From Brachypodium distachyon (lineage: Eukaryota > Streptophyta > Magnoliopsida > Poales > Poaceae), in the NCBI RefSeq assembly GCF_000005505.3, contig NC_016131.3, positions 73,263,855 through 73,327,854 on the forward strand: a stretch of DNA of 64,000 nt. Reading direction: 5' to 3'. Of this stretch, positions 30,891-45,032 are shown in pieces. Under the pieces are notes generated by a model. The model was not told where the DNA came from and did not search any database. It worked only from the letters and a program-made list of their open reading frames with translations. A program made the translations under genes and the position numbers. The number at the start of each line of letters is the position of its first letter. Positions within the stretch are counted from its first letter, which is position 1.

Positions 30891-33368
30891 AAACATTCCA
30901 GGTAACTCGAAAAATAGAGAATCTCTTGTACAAATGTTTTTCACTGAAATGAACATGTTGCATCAGACTTTTTGTGGATATAAAATGGGCAAGAAAGTTG
31001 GACGTGCAAAGGTAGGCATGGCTTCTGACTTCAGGTCTTCAGCCGCTCCCTTGCAACCACGTGAGACAAGTCCAGAAACTCAGAGATCCTGAGCATGGCT
31101 TCCAAAGTCAACAGGTCCACTGAAACGAGCAAAAAAGAAAAAAACAGAGTATAAATTCAGAGATCTGAACTCTCAAGCAATGGAATTACAGAGACGGGTT
31201 CAGAGAACCAGAGTCCTCGTCTCCTTGTGCCGAGTCTTCCTGCCAGTACGTGCCATGGCCGGCAGAAGCCCAGCCCTGCCCACCGAGCACGGCGGTAGCA
31301 GCAGGAATGGAAGAGGCAGGCACAGGAGAACGAGAGGGGAAGAAGCAGAGTACAACCCCCCATCATCCCTGCTCCTCTGCATGCCCCTTCCACCGCTGCT
31401 GCTCCAGCCCCCAATCCCAACCCCAAAAATCCCAAATATCCGTAGCTGCTGATGGTGGTGCCTCCATTGGTGAACGTCGCTGGTCTATTTGTATCTGCCC
31501 GGCCCCGCCGCGGGCGCTCGAGGGAGCAGCCGTAGTACAGGTTGCTTGGTTGGTTGCAGTACACAGGGGAAGCTAGGAGCGAAGGAAGTAGTACTAGCAT
31601 CCCCGTCCAGTACGGTCGCGGCTTGTACTTCAGGCTTCCCCCCAGACTTTCGGATGGTACAGTTTGTACAAGTTGTACTGCAGCAGCGCGTGGGCGTGGC
31701 CGATACCGGCGACGGACGGGCGACTCGGCCACCAAATCCACGCGCCACAGGCTTCGCTGTCGACGATCCATTCGCCAGGTTGGTGCAATTTTTTCATAGA
31801 CGATCTTTCATAACTTTAATTCGTCTCTAGCATTTCCTCTGGTTCATAATTCTTATTAAAAATTATATGTATCTAGACATTTTTTAAAAATAGATACATT
31901 TATTTTTGACAAATTTAAGACAAGAATTATGAATGGAGGAAGTATTTCATTTTACTTTTGGTCTCCCGCCTCGGCTCCGCTACCATTGACGACTCGAACA
32001 CACGGCGAGGCGGCCCTCCCACTGGCGTCTTCTTCTAGCAGGTGATGGCCCGGACGTAAAGGTGCACGCCCTTGGCGACTCGTCATCGGACCGTTCATAG
32101 CACTTAGCCGTGTCGCGTCCCTCGCCAATATCATTCCATCCCGCAGCTCTGCCTCACCGCCATCCGACGCCGACCATGCATCTTTCGGAGCCTTTGGCAT
32201 TTGCAATTTAGTTCAATCGAGATTTTCCTAATGAAAAACACAAACATCGAGACGTATTACAGAGCTTGAATATACGCGTGTCCATGTGTGAATGTCTTTT
32301 CACATTTATGTAAGTCGCAGCGTGATGGAATATGATTTGCCATGAATCAGGTCTAATACCATTATCTATCCACGTGACAAGGTTTTGCCCAAACCCGCCA
32401 CCATGAATGGTTTTATGCCCAACTCTGTGGAGTAGGTATTGCTACTTCAACTAGCTCCGCCTGAAGTACTCTTCCAGGGTCGGCGACGGTCCCTTCTCGA
32501 GCGACGACTTCAACTCCTTCTCCTGGTGGATCACCACGCCGCCGAGCGGCATCACGTGTCGAGCTCGTACATGTCGCCTCGGAGCGGTGGCGGCGACAAC
32601 TACGCGTCATTGCGGCAGTAGAACCGAGATGAAGCTGGGGTTGTATCGGGGACGCGGGTGCGGCTGACGGAGCTGAAGAGGGAGTAAGGCCTGAAGTAGA
32701 GGATGCGTGGGATTACGGTGGCCGGCCATTGGAGCATGGCTGCACTCTACTTGCCTCGATCTTGATGTTCGGCGGCGGTGGCAGCGTGGGATCCACGGAC
32801 ACGAGGTGGAAGGGAGGAAGGATGGCGGCGACGAGCTCACAGTCACAATGGTTGGATGGGAAGATGAGCCGGAGGACGAAGGCGGCGTTGGTGACGTGCG
32901 CCTAGCTAGCTTAGCATTTGGTCCTGACCAAAAACCATCCGCGGTAGCGATCTTGGGAGCCCTCCGCCTTAAATCCGTCCCTAGTGTCCGGTTTTGAAAG
33001 TTGAATGACGAAAAATGAACTTGACGACAATTTGAGAGACGAAAAAAAAACACTTTCTAAGAAATAAACGAAGTACACACACAGGTCAAACTGCAAAGTT
33101 TGTGCAAAGTCATAAGAGTAAAACGCTGGCATATATATCGAGTTCAGTACACCTCGCAGGGGAATTGTTCATCCCGCCAACAAGAATCTTCTCTATCGAA
33201 ACAACACAACACAACACCCGAGATCCAATCCAAGAGCAGTACTAGATTTTAGTTTGTTCCGCCGGAATCCTGACATATAGAGGACAATGTATGTACGTGC
33301 TTGGTCGCAATCTCAGAACAGCCTCGGTGACCTACAACACCCCGATCTGAGCTGAGACGAGCTGAAGC
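30891..33368. other. Intergenic, 2.5 kb, no gene recognised
   Basis: Open frames at 31157-31771 (minus, 204 codons) and 32607-33053 (minus, 148 codons) have no family resemblance and overlap plus-strand frames, so they are not called. A MITE lies at 31833-31942. The last 200 bp are the probable 3' UTR of GapB. Confidence 0.45.
31833..31942. mobile_element. Stowaway-type MITE, about 110 bp
   Basis: The right end read inward is CTTCCTCCATTCATAATTCTT; the left end is TTCCTCTGGTTCATAATTCTT. The interior has the TATGTATCTAGACATTTTTT and AGATACATTTATTTTTGAC phrases shared by other MITEs here. Confidence 0.65.
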
Positions 33369-35376
<2,008 letters not shown>

Positions 35377-35425
35377 TGCTCCTTCTGCTGATGCTAGGCG
35401 GAAAGGAGCAGGTGGTGAGCCTGTA

Positions 35426-35432
35426 TATTTAT
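35426..35432 (-). promoter_or_regulatory. TATA box of GapB
   Basis: ATAAATA on the minus strand, 50 bases upstream of the start codon; this implies a very short leader. Confidence 0.5.
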
Positions 35433-35952
35433 GCGGCCGTCGGTGGATCGGGCCGGGAGAGGCTTGGGCTTGTGGCGCCGGGACGGGCGGCCGGGGGATA
35501 AGACGATTGCCTGCGCCGCAGCCACCCGTTCGGGCAAAGGCGGATATTGTTCCTACCTTCCTCGATTTGCTCTGGCAGTGTGTGCGTGTGGTGTTTGAGT
35601 CTGTTGACACTGCTTTCCCGCCCTACATGCTACATCTTCTTTTATGCGTGCATGCGGTGCTTCGCAGCTTCCTGTGACTTGAATCTGTGGGTGGTCACCG
35701 ATCAGTGTCGGGATAAGGCGAAACGTACGGCGCATGTATGGCACCTCTCTGTTAGTCAAAGTTAAGGGTCCTGGAGAACAATCAAATCCAATTCACCAAA
35801 TCACTAGAAACAAAAGGTCTCCCTCTCAAAAAGAAACAAAGGGTCTCATCTCACAAGGTTTCCAAGCTCTAATTTAAGAATTCGGATAGTGGACACCAAG
35901 AAATCTTTGAAAAAGTAAATAAATTATGCCAAGTTTTGCCCCTAAACATGTA

Positions 35953-36001
35953 CTCCCTCCGTTCGGAAATAAATGACGTGGATTTGTATAATAAGGAGGA
36001 A
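35953..36001. mobile_element. Remnant MITE, 49 bp
   Basis: The ends CTCCCTCCGTTCGGAAATAA and ATAAGGAGGAAG are both flanked by TA. The interior is almost entirely deleted. Confidence 0.65.
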
Positions 36002-36217
36002 GTATAAGTAACTCACTTCAGTAAAACACACACTAATTGGGGATCTTCTTCAACATGCCGCATGTTGTACTAGCCAAGTGAAGAGTCGAGAAAATAAGTA
36101 AGCAATAAATAGTGGCAAAATGCAAAATAAAACTGCCACATCGAACATTTTATTCAAGTGGATATGCTTTCAGACGAGAGTGAGCCACTCATACAAGTTT
36201 AGGGATAAAATTTACTG

Positions 36218-36330
36218 CTCCCTCCGGCCGGAATTACTTGTCGAAATATTACGTGTATCTATACGTTTTTTACACGTAGATACATCCGTATTTGGGCAAA
36301 TTTGAGACAAATTATACCGGTCCGAGAGAG
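36218..36330. mobile_element. Stowaway-type MITE, about 113 bp
   Basis: The ends CTCCCTCCGGCCGGAATTA and the inward right end CTCTCTCGGACCGGTATAAT are related. Interior ACGTGTATCTATACG pairs with ACACGTAGATACATCC. Confidence 0.7.
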
Positions 36331-36827
36331 TAATACATTTTGACAATACCATTTTGAAAATAGAAAGACTAAAATAAATCGGTCGGCCAAGTATATAGAA
36401 TGTTCCACATTTTAGTCTAAAAGAACCGTTCAGTTTTTCATACATGAGCAAATCATAATATAGTTCAATTATCCGAAGGCAATCTGCGGCCGTTGAATTG
36501 TGTTGCGCCAAATTTATCTTATAATTATAATTATTGTACAAATTATACACAAATCATACTGTCTAAGATTAATTTGCAAAACAAACAAATAACAACTAAA
36601 CAAGCTAAATATCCATCCATGCGAAACTTAGCATTTGAGAAGGTCTAATGAAAAACCAGTTCCGAACGGACAGATTGGAGTCCAAACCCAAACCCAGATC
36701 AAGCTCAACCCTATTAAACCCCTGTTCCTCTTCGCCGCCGCCGCCTCCTCCATTCTGCCGCCGCCGAAGGTCCGCCCTCTTCACGCTCCCCGCCGCCGCT
36801 CGTCTGCGCGCCGTCGACCTCGCCAAC

Positions 36828-39800
36828 ATGCTGCAGAGCAAGTCCTTCGTGAAGAAGACGAAGCAAGGCCGCGTCGTCAAGGTCGCTAGTACTCTCTCGC
36901 GCTCGCGAGCCATCCCCCTCCCACCAAAACCCTAGCTAACCCGGTCCTCCCGTCTGCGCAGGTGGTCAGGGAGCACTACCTCCGCGACGACATCCCCTGC
37001 GGCGCCGCCTCCTGCTCCTCCTGTGACACAGCCGCTCGCCGCCTCGGGGTCGACGCGGCCGCTATCCTCGTCGTGGACACCAACGTCGTGCTCCACCAGG
37101 TATGGCCCTGCTTTCCCCGCTCCCCACTCCTCATGGGTAGCGTCCGGTTGGGGGGTTCCGATTGCTGATGCTGCTAGAGCTTGCTGCAGATCGATTTGTT
37201 GGAGAATCCAGCGATTGAGGATGTTGTCGTGCTGTCGGTGGTGCTGGATGAGGTGAAGAATAAGAACCTCTCTGTGTACAACAGGATCAAAACACTATGC
37301 ACCAACACCGCGCGGAGGTTCTTCGTGTTCACCAACGAGCACCACAGGTGTGCCTGAATTCTACCTCGGTTCTCCCAGTGCTTGTTTTGATTAGTTAGCT
37401 GCGAGTATCGGGTGCATTTTCTATGTTTCTATTTGAAGCAAAACAAATTCAACTTTCTAGTCTATGGGATGGTGCAGATAAAACACCAAGTAGGTATAGA
37501 AGTATAATTAAGTTACTAGCATTTCAAAATTGACGAAATAAATTCAAGGAATAAGGTAACGGCGCTTATATTTAGTGAATTCTCTAAATGAGGGCAAGTT
37601 GATTTTATCTTTCCTAAAACTGTGTTCAATTGGTGTTCTGTACAGACGGCATACATGTATGGCAAGTCCCCTCGACTTTAGCAGCATGTACATGATTATA
37701 TATGCATTTATTTATGTGCAACAGATTTTATCCCTGTGTCACTTTAGATGTGTAAGATGCTCATATCAACTTATATCTTCTAACAAAGGTTAGCATTACG
37801 AATTTACTGAAAAAAAACAGGGATACTTACGTGAAAGAGATGGTTGGGGAGAGCCCTAATGATCGTAATGATAGAGGTACCAATTTGTTTTGTTATCTTG
37901 GTTTATATTACATCTCATTACAGTTATTACATACAAATTTTGATGTATGCTATGCTCTTTACTGGCTCTTGGTTTTTATTCAGCAATTCGTGTTGCTGCT
38001 CGTTGGTACCAAAGTCATCTTGGTGAGAGTGCCAAAGTGATGTTGATTACAAACGATAGAGATAACAAACGGAAAGCTACCGAAGAAGGTCTCAATGCAG
38101 AGACAGGTATAATTTGTATATTCTGTCACAATAAATTGATAGCTGAATCCCTTAAAAATACTGAAAAAATGATTTTATGGTAGCCTCAACAAACTATTTC
38201 TGGTTCCAGTCGAGTCATATGTACGATCGCTTGCGCAGCCTGGTTTGCTCGATTTGGTCGTTGTCCCAAGCAGTGGAGATGTTACCATGGAAGATGTAGA
38301 AGATCTTAGACCATCCAAAAGGAAAGTAATTTACAGTGAGGTATAGTTTTTTTTAACTACACATTTTTCTGTTGTGCATTTTTGATACAATAACCATCTA
38401 GTTTCACATATAATATATGCTTTCTTGATATTATTGCAGCATAAACCTATGTCAGAGATTACATCTGGTCTGCGTTGCGGAATTTTCCATCAAGGGAAGC
38501 TTCGAGTTAATCGTTACAATCCATTTGAAGCATATGTTGGAAGTGAGAGCATTGGTGATGAGATTATTATTCGTGGTCGTTCAAATATGAACAGGGCATT
38601 TGATGGAGATATAGTTGCTGTTGAGCTCTTGCCACAAGATCAATGGAATGAGTCAAAGTCCTTCATTGCAGATGATGATGGTATGTTCTTCAATTCTTCA
38701 TGCATCTCATTTTTCTTATTTAATGGATGTTTGTGCTATTTCAGAAGATGATAATGAAGAGGATGTCCATTTGGTTCCAAATAGTGCTGATGATGCTCCA
38801 CGGAACACCAATTCCACGCAATCAACAGTTGAATCATCAGCTGCTTCTGTCTCCAGTCGTCCAGTTGGACGGATTGTTGGTATCATCAAGCGGAACTGGA
38901 ACTCGTGAGTTTCTACAAATTTTGGATGCTATTCTTTTTTAATTATGACCCTTGCCTGAAAAATGCCATGAGAAGATTCACAATTCATGCAGTCATGGCT
39001 ATCTGTATAATGCCAATGTGGATTATGTCCATACTTGCTTCATCCACCAAACATTCAGTTTTTATTACAACTTCTTGTTTGTTTTATGTTCTTTGATGCA
39101 TAAATGCTTTTACCACAGGTATTGTGGGTCCTTGGAGCCAATGCCCATGCCTGCTGGTAGTGGGGGTGTTGCTCATGCTCTATTTGTGTCGAAAGATCGA
39201 AGAATTCCTAAAATTCGTATTCAAACTAGGCAGCTTGGGAATCTTCTAAATAAAAGGATTGTCGTTGCAGTTGATTCATGGGATGTCCTGTCTCGATACC
39301 CATCAGGACACTACGTCCGGACTATAGGAGATATTGGTGACAAGGAAACCGAAACAGAGGCAAGTTTTTGTACCTAAAATTTACAGCTGCGCCGAGTACT
39401 ATGCAGGATAACAATTACAATTACTATGTTGGTGCTGCAGTTGATTCTACTCTATCCAAATTAGTTGGTGCATATAGGATCATGCACTTAGTACTAACAC
39501 GCTAACTGATATTTATGCATGAAACAGGTTGTCCTAATTGAGAATGACATTAACACAAGACCTTTCTCTACGCAAGTTCTTGCTTGCTTGCCACCTTTGC
39601 CTTGGTCATTATCACCTGATGATTTGGCTAATCCTAATAGACAAGACTTGCGTCATGTGAGAGTCTTTAGTGTGGATCCACCTGGTAAGTTTTTTTTTGC
39701 GAGACAGTTAATTAGGATGCGTATACCATTTTGTTATCTCTGTAATTGGATTGAGTTCTTACAGTTCAACCACCTTTTAGGTTGTAGGGATATTGATGAC

Positions 39801-42800
39801 GCACTACATTGTACACCACTTCCAAATGGGAATTTTGAAGTCGGAGTTCGTATCCTCTGTCAGTTTATTTTTTTAGTTACAAAGTTCAATTTTGGAATGC
39901 AAGTCAATTCTGTGTTCTAAGCTTTTCAACTTCCTTTTTAGTTGATGACGGCTTCACTTTTTTCAATTGTGATTAGAATGGGTTGCATTTACCTCGGTTC
40001 GAGCTGTCCACACATGACAGATAGTTTAGTCACAACTTACGGCATTGTTGCTTGGAAAAAACTCAATTTGTAAATCCTTTTGATTCATATATCATTTCGA
40101 TGAGAAGATTACTCATTTTAATGCAACCTTAAAAGGCACTTGAATGGTTTTTTTTAAAAGAAAATAGGTTGATTTAATTTCCATATGAAAAATGGGCTTG
40201 AGCGTTGCGGATGCAATAATTGATATCTATGCAGTTTTTGTTATGCTAGCAGCTCACATTCTTATGTCTGGCCACGAAGTAATTTTTATCTTCGATGGGT
40301 CACGTAAGTTATCTGTTGTCAAAGGAGATTCATACGATTCATGTTTCATTCTCATTTACTCCATGCACGTTTTATAATGCTACTATTGATGCGGGATTGC
40401 AGTTCTTGACTTAGACTGACTAGATATTGCTGATGTCACTAATTTTGTCCTTCCTGGTACCCCCCTTGATGAGGAGGCCTCACAAAGGGCTACTTCTGTT
40501 TATCTTGTTGGGCAACGGATTGACATGCTTCCGAAGCCTCTAACTGAAGGTATCACTATCATTTATATGGCATGTATACTGAATTGCTTTATTCCTGAAT
40601 CAACTCAAATACGGTATTGCATATTCAACTTAATAATACTCATGCTAGCAGGTGTGACTGATAGTTTCTCTGAATTATGTTGTTTTCCAGATGTTTGTTC
40701 TCTCCGTGCTGATGTTGAGAGGTTGGCATTCTCCGTCATTTGGGTGAGTCTAGTTCATGAAATTGTGCTGATGTTGAATCAGCATGTAGGATATAGAAGG
40801 ACATTTAAATGTGGTTACTAGTTTTTCTGCTCTTATTGGAAAAGGTTTGTTGTTTGGACCAGACGTACACGTTGCCTTCCTCCTACTAGCCAGAACTTTT
40901 TTTTTTAGAGAAAAGGCTTTTCAGCCCAGCTTTATTAGAAAGCCGAACATGAGTCACATGACATGACAACCGCCTACCAACCAAAAGTATCTAAAGAAGT
41001 GCAACAGTCCGGCCAAGTTTTGCACGAAGGCATCAAAACGATTGTCTACCAGCAACTACAGCCACTGCTAGCTAGAACTCATATTGGCCAAACTACATTC
41101 AAGCTTAGAGATATAGTAAATGATTTTGCACGTGTCTTCAGTTTCAGCTTTCACTAAGCTTTTTCATTAGTGTATTGCGATGATTTGAGTCATTATTGTT
41201 GCGCACTTAGTTTATACATAAGTTGTGGTGTCTTTCTACCCAAAGAAAAGCCATCTCCAAGACTTTTGTACAGTGTGATTAGAAGCGTAATAAATTGTCC
41301 TTCTCCCCAAAGAAAAGACATCTCCAAGGATATATAGCTTCTCATTTATGATGCTGCGGTACCATGAGCAGAGCATTATCATCACCTGCAATTGACAATT
41401 TTTTATATGCTATTATGCTTGTTTATCTTACTATCTTGAAGTGATTTTGTGCCTGTGTTCCTTGAAGTGATTTTTTTACTATTCCGTATATAGGAAATGA
41501 CACCTGATGCTGATATCATATCCTCAAGATACACAAAGAGTGTTATCAAGTCTTGTGCTGCAATGTCTTATGTGGAAGCCCAAGCAAGAATGGATGACAG
41601 GTACTTCCTGTCATTTGACTTTCTCAGCTTGAGCATACTTATATGTGAAAGTAGAAATCTTAGTTGGCCTACAGGTTAAAAACGTTAAATAAACTAGATT
41701 ACTTTTTGGCTTTTTGCCCCTGAATTTGCAGCCGTTTGGTCGATCCGCTAACTGTGGACTTGCGAAACTTAAATTCATTAGCAAAGGTTTGCTCTTCTGT
41801 TATCCTATCTTGCGGTGCTAGAAATATTCCTGTCCATTATTATGTCCTACTGAATATTATTTTTGGCTTATGTTGTCAATGCTTATACAGATAATGAGAA
41901 ACCGACGTTGCGAAAGAGGGGCTCTGACTCTTGCTTCTGCAGAAGTCAAATTTGAAATTGATAGTGAAACTCATGATCCTCTTGACATAGGTTTGTATAT
42001 TTGTAAACCGGATTGGTGTGCTATCTCTATATTTCTAAAGATGAAGTACTCCTCACACTCAACTTGAACAGGAATCTATCAAATTCGTGAGGCAAATCAA
42101 ATGATTGAAGAGTTTATGCTGGCAGCAAATGTTTCTGTTGCAGAGAAGATTTTGAAGCACTACCCCTTGTGCTCATTGCTAAGGTACACATTTGTTCTGT
42201 TCTTTTATCTTGTTTCAGGTCATCTGTAGGTTACCATTCTGGTATTTTGTGCAGTCAAACATACCTGAATCTATAGGAAAAAAAACCTTAGAAATATTGA
42301 TCGCATGTTATTCATAATTGAGTACACTTGGCGACCTCTCCAATGAGGCAGGATGCCAAAAATTGTTACGATTGTCATGTCTCTGTATATTTACCATGTT
42401 GCATAGATACAGTTGTTCATGAACTCATTCTCAATAATACCAAAATTGCCATTTGGAACATATTGGCAGATATGAGGAAAAAAAGTCGTGTTTGACTACC
42501 GTTTATCCTTGCCAAGGAATCGCTTATATATTTATTCGTGACTGCTATTTTCTGAATATTTATGTAGTGCTTTCAGAAAACATACTAGTTCTTTTCTGAA
42601 GTTGCCATATCATTTTGCTTCCTCACCTTTTCTGAGCCTGCCTTCTTTATAATATGCATCAGGCGTCATCCTAGCCCAACAAAGGAGATGCTTGAGCCAT
42701 TACTTCGTACTGCCTCTTCTGTTGGCCTAAATCTGGACGTGTCATCCTCAAAAGCATTAGCTGATTCACTTGATAACGCGAAGGTGAGAATGACCTGTAT

Positions 42801-44650
42801 TATTTTACTTTACAGTTCATTGTAGCAGGGTAAATATTTGTTTGGACTTTTATACTGACGCATCGTTACTGCTTGACATGCAGAGAGACGACCCATACTT
42901 CAACAAACTTATCAGAATTTTGGCAACTAGATGCATGACACAAGTAAGACATATATATTGCCACATTCTGGCTTATTGATTGCTACTATATCCAATTATC
43001 CATATAATTTCCCTTTTGCAACACGCAGGCAGTTTATTTCTGCAGTGGAGATTTGAGCTTGTCTGAGTATTACCATTACGGTCTCGCGTCTGCTCTTTAC
43101 ACTCATTTCACTTCTCCTATTCGCAGATATGCAGGTTAATTTTCCTTTGCTCTTTGATGATTTGATGCTCAAAGATACTATATTTGAAATTGATTGATGA
43201 TTGTAGGACATAGAGAGTAATTCACTTGGTTAATTCTTTTTGTTCTCGAACCCTTCACTTGATTATTTGATTTATTTCTTGTCCTGCCTATGAGCTAATT
43301 AACTTAGTGGGAAAGTTCAGTTGGAATAATTATTTGCATGAACCTTTTGTACAAAATGATTGTTTTTGTAACGTGGTGTAGATTATATAACTATATAAGA
43401 CACTGTTAAAGGACAGAGAAGCAATTTCATCCACAAACATGCATTACACATGGATGGTCTAGCATCCCTCTTGTGCATGAAGCTTGTAGTTAGTTATTTA
43501 TACAATTCTAAGCTGTAGAAGCATAGGAAGCCTAGAAATTACAAACGCTGTGTCTGATTCTATGTCCCATTCATTGCAGATGTTGTTGTCCATAGGTTGC
43601 TAGCTGCTGCTTTAGATATTGCAAAACTTCCACCGGTCTTTCAGGATGGTCCACAACTCACAGGCATCGCTGACAGTAAGCAATCCAACGCACTACTGCA
43701 GTGTCTCTCTTCATATGGTGTGCTACTTTTGGTGCTGACATTATTGTCTTGTCAGACTTGAACTATAGGCACCGAAACGCCCAGATGGCAAGCAGAGCAT
43801 CGGTTGAGCTCCACACCCTCATATATTTCAGGACAAGGTACATTTTAATAGTCAATGGGATCAGATGGTTATAAATTAGCAGTAGATAGTATGTTGAATT
43901 ATGATTAAGATGAAGGTAGCAAGTAATGGTTGTCTGTTCTAGGAGTACTCATATTTTCTGAACGGTCTTTGCGAGGATTATCAATACTGCTACATTTTTT
44001 ACTGTGTAGGCCGGTCGACACTGAAGCTAGAATAGTAAAGATCAAGGCAAATGGTTTCATAGTCTTCGTCCCAAAGTACGTATCTCTCTCTCTCTCTCAT
44101 GATCATATGGTACTAATTGGGTATATAATTTGGAGCCACAAATACTAGATATGTGGGCCTGCATGTATAGTAACTTTTTTATGTCTTGACCTGAAACCCA
44201 ACACTAACCTGTCTATTTTGCCAACTATTGGTGAGTAGTTGCAATGCAATCTCCCTTACTTCACTATCATTTCTGTCCTGCCATGGATTAGGTAGTGACC
44301 AGTTTTTGTTAAGGTTCTTGCAGGGCATGAACGGAACAGCCCTATGTTTTTTTTTCTTGTTCTCAACCAGGGAGAGTTCTAGTTTTTGCCAAATGCTTCC
44401 CTGCAAAATAACTACTTCAACATCATCTGCTCTCTCTATGTTTCTTCTGAACAGGTTTGGCATAGAAGGGCCCATCTACCTTACAGCGAAGGGAGACAAA
44501 GGGGCTGATTGGGTAGTAGACGAGGTGCACCAGAAAGTAACCAAGCCCGGAGCAAACATAAGCTATGCTGTGTTGCAGAGTGTTATGATCCATATGGAAG
44601 TGGTCGAGCCTCAGCCTCACCGCCCAAAGCTGCAGCTCACCCTCTTATGA
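36828..44650 (+). CDS. RRP44A: Exosome 3'-5' exoribonuclease RRP44/DIS3, 24 exons
   Basis: Catalytic subunit of the RNA exosome, degrading and processing nuclear RNAs. Exons: 36828-36881, 36962-37099, 37190-37347, 37821-37876, 37984-38106, 38210-38340, 38440-38680, 38745-38904, 39119-39359, 39528-39684, 39781-39849, 40424-40549, 40691-40743, 41494-41600, 41732-41786, 41891-41990, 42072-42183, 42663-42783, 42884-42943, 43029-43134, 43580-43675, 43756-43837, 44010-44075, 44455-44650; 935 residues. Order: N-terminal [21 protein letters not shown] domain ([10 protein letters not shown], residues 56-64), cold-shock/OB folds, RNB domain with metal-binding [10 protein letters not shown] (about 487-496) and HIADVTNFV, then C-terminal S1 ([13 protein letters not shown]). 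The active-site aspartates are intact. Intron 9 has a GC donor (GAG/GCAAGT). ATG 36828 gives the conserved N-terminus; an in-frame ATG exists at 36648. Intron 13 holds retroelement-tail-like sequence at 40895-41160. Confidence 0.96.
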
Positions 44651-45032
44651 AAATGTACAAATCAACTGTAATATTAGTGCATCCATATTTTTTCACTGTA
44701 ACATTGTATCCTGAGTCAATTCTTTCAATATTGGTGATTTTCTGACGTTACCAAAATAGGCGCATGGAATTTCTCTTTACAGAATCGATTAAAATTCTCT
44801 ATTTTTACGGAAGAGCTTTTATTATGCCCATTACATCACATTTACTTGCAAATCAATGTTTCTTTCCATGGTCGACTCGATCTGCCACTAAGCATTGCTA
44901 GAACACATTAAAGATGTGCTGATGCAATGTTCTCCTGTGCTGAATGGACTTGTAAGAAGATTGAGCACCGTTGTCATATGCTGTCACAACTCAACAACTG
45001 CCGAGTGCTTTCAGCTGGATGGATATACGGGC

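Larger units (their letters stand above)
35433..36827. other. Divergent intergenic region between GapB and RRP44
   Basis: About 1.4 kb, with two MITE copies (35953-36001 and 36218-36330) in an AT-rich middle. Near the RRP44 side CAACCCTATTAAACCCC at about 36705-36721 resembles a combined telo-box/TATA motif. Confidence 0.45.

Noticed and set aside
31157..31771. A 204-codon minus-strand frame between the glycosyltransferase and GapB
   Set aside because: No recognisable motif, low-complexity Gly/Ala/Cys content, and overlapping plus-strand frames of similar quality. No promoter or splice support seen.
32430..33053. Possible decayed protein gene, minus strand
   Set aside because: Ser/Pro/Arg-rich frames without a recognisable family; frames change often and neither strand is favoured.
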